A stretch of 64,000 nt of DNA from Anoplolepis gracilipes (lineage: Eukaryota; Arthropoda; Insecta; Hymenoptera; Formicidae): positions 12,706,501-12,770,500 of the forward strand of contig NC_132971.1 of NCBI RefSeq assembly GCF_047496725.1. The letters run 5' to 3'. The notes beneath the pieces were generated by a model. The model saw nothing but the letters and a program-made list of their open reading frames with translations, did no database searches and was not told the origin of the DNA. The position numbers and the translations under genes were made by a program. Of this stretch, positions 61,501 to 64,000 are shown one piece after another (positions within the stretch are counted from its first letter, which is position 1; every line of letters starts with the position of its first letter).

Positions 61501-62859
61501 TGTGAAATTTTTGATACCACAGTGATACGACTCAAATATCGGAATAAGAAAAAAATCAGCTTTAAAAAATAACATTTAAAAAAATTCCATTTAATTATAT
61601 TTTTTATTTTAATCTACACATTTTTCTCTCCGCTCTTGTACGTGAAACAGAGAGTGAAAATAAATTCATTGAAGAGAGATATTTATATGTAAGTGAATAA
61701 TAATTTAAAATTTTGAAGATTAAGAATTTAGTTTTGCGTAAAATGAAATATTTTGTCCATTCTTTTTTATTCGTCTATTTCTAGTAAGAAAGAAATACTA
61801 TTATTTAATGTACATACAGATCGATATTGACATCTCACGTGCTTTTCTTTCAAGAAAAATACGAGGGATTCCGACTGACGATGTGACTAATAACGATGAT
61901 ACTTTTCTTATAACAAATATTTCTCTTTTTTTAAATAATAGAGTATTTTAAATTAGAGCGAGAAAGTGCAATACATTCTTCCTCGAATAAATGACGAATT
62001 TCGTCGAATCTCACGCCAATTTCCATTAGTTACAAACTATACATATGTATAATATGTCACATGCAATTCTCATTTAGGGACACAAAGTATAACATAGTAA
62101 TCTTTACAAACTCGATTAAGTATTTATAATAAAAAAAATTCGTATATATAATTATTTGTAAAGACCACTAGATTATTTAAACCGACTTCACTATCAGCGT
62201 GTATTAACAAGATGCACTTTTCGTTTTACGAACCATGATGAAGACATAGAATGGGAAATAGAATAGGATTGTCGTCGAGATAGTCCCTCTCGTCGGTGTC
62301 AATTCAAGAGCTTCTAGTAATGGTAGCGAAAATTCCTAGTAGCGTGATAACAAATTGTTCGTCATCATGCGTTTTTTTTAGCACCACAAGTACTGGTAAG
62401 TGTTACTTATCGACTATCGACTCGTTTCGGCCGCTGAAGAAGATAAAAGTCAGATTACAGTCTGGATACGTGTTACATTTCCGGCATTTCCTTGAAGGAA
62501 AGTCCTGTGAGATAGAATCGATATTCGGCATTTCCACTTCATCGTGGAAGGCGTGCATAGCCAACGTTCTTCTGAAGTTGCACTTTTTCTTGTCAACAGG
62601 AAAAGTACGTAGGATTGCGCACCGACTGACGGCACGGGAGGATCTATTCAAGGTTCGAGGGACTGAGAATAGGAGAGGTGATTGATGGAGTATAAGATTT
62701 CGTCGGATATAGCGGAAGAAAGGATATCCACGAAATGGACCGAGTGTCGTCTTCCGGCTGTCGTCGTCTCGACTTTCCCATCGACGAGATGAGAAAGAGC
62801 ACGAGCGCAGATAAGTATTTTTTAACAAGGAACGACTACGTCGATGACGTAGATCACAC
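58571..62859. other. Gene-poor stretch, right part probably UNC93 3'UTR
   Basis: No recognisable gene. It contains the ~300-bp direct repeat described separately. From about 62220 to 62859 composition becomes less AT-rich and small ORFs appear on both strands. Their peptides match nothing known, and this is most simply the 3' UTR or an alternative 3' exon of the minus-strand UNC93-like gene. Confidence 0.45.
59705..60927 (+). repeat. ~300-bp imperfect direct repeat (59705-60003 and 60628-60927)
   Basis: The copies share TTTAACAAATCTA, TCAATTTATTTTTGRCGAAT, AACTATAGAAGATTATTA, AATGCGYAAAAAG and TATAACTTYAATC in the same order, with many substitutions and small indels. They are about 920 bases apart. 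The spacer is not coding and has no clear LTR-type features such as a primer site. Confidence 0.75.
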
Positions 62860-63179
62860 TCACAGGTGGGTGATGGTGATCTCGTCGTCGAGGTCGTCCT
62901 TCTCATCATCGGTCTCCTCCGGTTGATTCGCCTCGATCTGGGCGGCCTTCGGGTCTTCGGCGATCGCTTTGAGTCGTCGCTGCTTGCGCCTGTGCAACAA
63001 TTCGACAATGATGTAGCCTGTGGTACCCGTAATCAGCACCGTCAGCAACACGTACAACTTCATACGGGCGCAGAGATGCGTGCTGTACGCATAGGCGATC
63101 ACGAAGCCGGCGCTCTCCCATAGCCTGTAGTTTGAGAAAGCCGCCTCCTTGTTGCGTCTGAACAGCGTGCCATAGAGTC
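62860..63179 (-). CDS. UNC93-like protein, C-terminal exon only (gene continues past right edge)
   Basis: The exon starts after a TTTACAG acceptor at 63180 and encodes 105 residues to TGA at 62862-62860. GLYGTLFRRNKEAAFSNYRL then WESAGFVIAYAYSTHLCARM is highly typical of insect UNC93-like proteins (the UNC-93A/CG4928 group, MFS-fold membrane proteins, some of them potassium-channel regulators). It is followed by the last membrane segment, LYVLLTVLITGTTGYIIVEL, a basic HRRKQRR stretch and an acidic, probably cytosolic tail. ACCT|GTGAGTGT right at the stop codon could also be a splice donor, so a longer isoform is possible. Earlier exons must lie beyond 64000. Confidence 0.9.
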
Positions 63180-64000
63180 CTGTAAACATAAATAAATTGC
63201 ACGAGATTCAATGATAAGAAAGATTGAATAATTTAGTATGTAAGAAATATTCATCTGCGAGAAAAATTAAAAGCTGTTATTTTCATTATTTTCGAATCTT
63301 ATTTTTTTTAACTTTATTTTCTAAAGTTATTTACCAAATTTATTTTTAAACTATTTTATATGATTTATATTCATATTTTTTATATGATTTTAAAAATTTA
63401 TTTTCAAAATTTGTTATATTTTTTACATCAACAATTTCTCTAAAGATGATATTTACAAACTCTGCCATGTATATTCGAATATTGCAAATTTCTCTCTCTC
63501 TCTCTCTCTCTTTTTTTTACTTTCTCTATTTATTAGGAAATTTATATGTAATTCACGTTTAGCTAACATCAAAAGATGTCGTGTTCTTTTGCAGAACAAT
63601 TTAACAGTTGAACTTATATATAGATTTACGATGACAGTACGCAATTTGCAATACACGTATGGATGCATCCATGTATCGAGATGCATATATCGAGGTCGAT
63701 GCCTTAAGACTCATCATCGCGACTCGTCAGATGACGAATTAACAAGCCCGCAGGTGTCGCGTTTCGTTAAGAATCGAATCCTTGACCCATCGACACTCGT
63801 TAACGTGCAATCAGAAAGCATACAGCGTTGCCGCCGATTTGCAATGTCGTATTATAAAAGAAAAAATAAATCCGAGAAAAATTCATGGAAATATATGCGA
63901 GATATATAGTAATTCATGATAACAAATGTAATCACTAATTTCAACAAAGTACCCATTCCAAACTGAAACTTGACAAATGGAATTTTCCAATTAATCTTCA
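63180..64000. other. UNC93-like intron at the right edge
   Basis: (CT)n microsatellite at about 63489-63510. A plus-strand ORF at 63589-63909 has no recognisable content. No further UNC93 exon is visible on the minus strand. Confidence 0.5.

Noticed and set aside
62403..63008. 201-residue minus-strand ORF rich in Arg and Ser
   Set aside because: It overlaps the UNC93-like exon in another frame and resembles no known protein.
63589..63909. 106-residue plus-strand ORF
   Set aside because: No family features, and it lies opposite an intron of the UNC93-like gene.
1..64000. CRISPR arrays, operons, phage-like or bacterial defence systems
   Set aside because: The window is eukaryotic nuclear DNA with introns throughout. 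No regularly spaced repeat arrays or prokaryotic gene layout are present.
1..64000. tRNA, rRNA or endogenous viral sequences
   Set aside because: I saw no tRNA cloverleaf boxes, rRNA segments, or capsid, polymerase or envelope-like ORFs. A tRNAscan or profile search would be needed to exclude decayed copies.

Overview
The window is AT-rich insect nuclear DNA. Genes have many exons with GT-AG introns and are separated by long stretches full of (TA)n microsatellites and short inverted-repeat DNA transposons. The recognisable proteins (WAC, Nup153, NELF-C/D, ATP synthase epsilon, Porcupine, UNC93-like) are all conserved animal proteins. Base composition, CpG-rich gene starts and protein style suggest an aculeate hymenopteran, possibly an ant; this is inference, not proof.

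Layout: (1) 1-5373 (+): 3' part of an unrecognised gene, 'gene A', cut by the left edge. (2) 5374-17223: repeats and MITEs, including a 748-bp inverted-repeat element at 16233-16980 that contains a broken copy of part of the next gene. (3) 17224-21378 (-): 'gene B', 5' end not found. It is a divergent paralogue of gene A with the same intron positions and phases over the exons that can be compared. (4) 21379-25359: a Tc1-type foldback, several MITEs, then a GC-richer stretch with NRF-1-like motifs that probably holds promoters. (5) 25360-33414 (+): WAC, 11 coding exons. (6) 33415-42061: gene-poor. (7) 42062-49070 (-): Nup153, 7 coding exons. (8) 49071-50395: divergent promoter containing a 160-bp palindrome. 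(9) 50396-52550 (+): NELF-C/D (TH1). (10) 53193-53734 (-): ATP synthase epsilon. (11) 54387-56270 (+): porcupine. (12) 56271-62859: gene-poor, with MITE-like hairpins and a ~300-bp direct repeat. (13) 62860-63179 (-): last visible coding exon of an UNC93-like membrane protein that continues past the right edge.

The eight genes alternate strand without exception, so they form divergent pairs (B/WAC, Nup153/NELF-CD, ATP5E/por) and convergent pairs (A/B, WAC/Nup153, NELF-CD/ATP5E, por/UNC93). WAC (H2B ubiquitination and elongation), NELF-C/D (promoter-proximal pausing) and Nup153 (nuclear basket) all act in nuclear gene expression, but nothing shows functional clustering. The most novel material is the A/B pair: two fast-evolving, lysine-rich proteins sharing a helical N-terminal half and an IDLT SUMO-interaction-like motif. 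One of them has an internal duplication and a transposon-bounded fragment copy. Exon joins were worked out by hand from splice consensus and reading phase.
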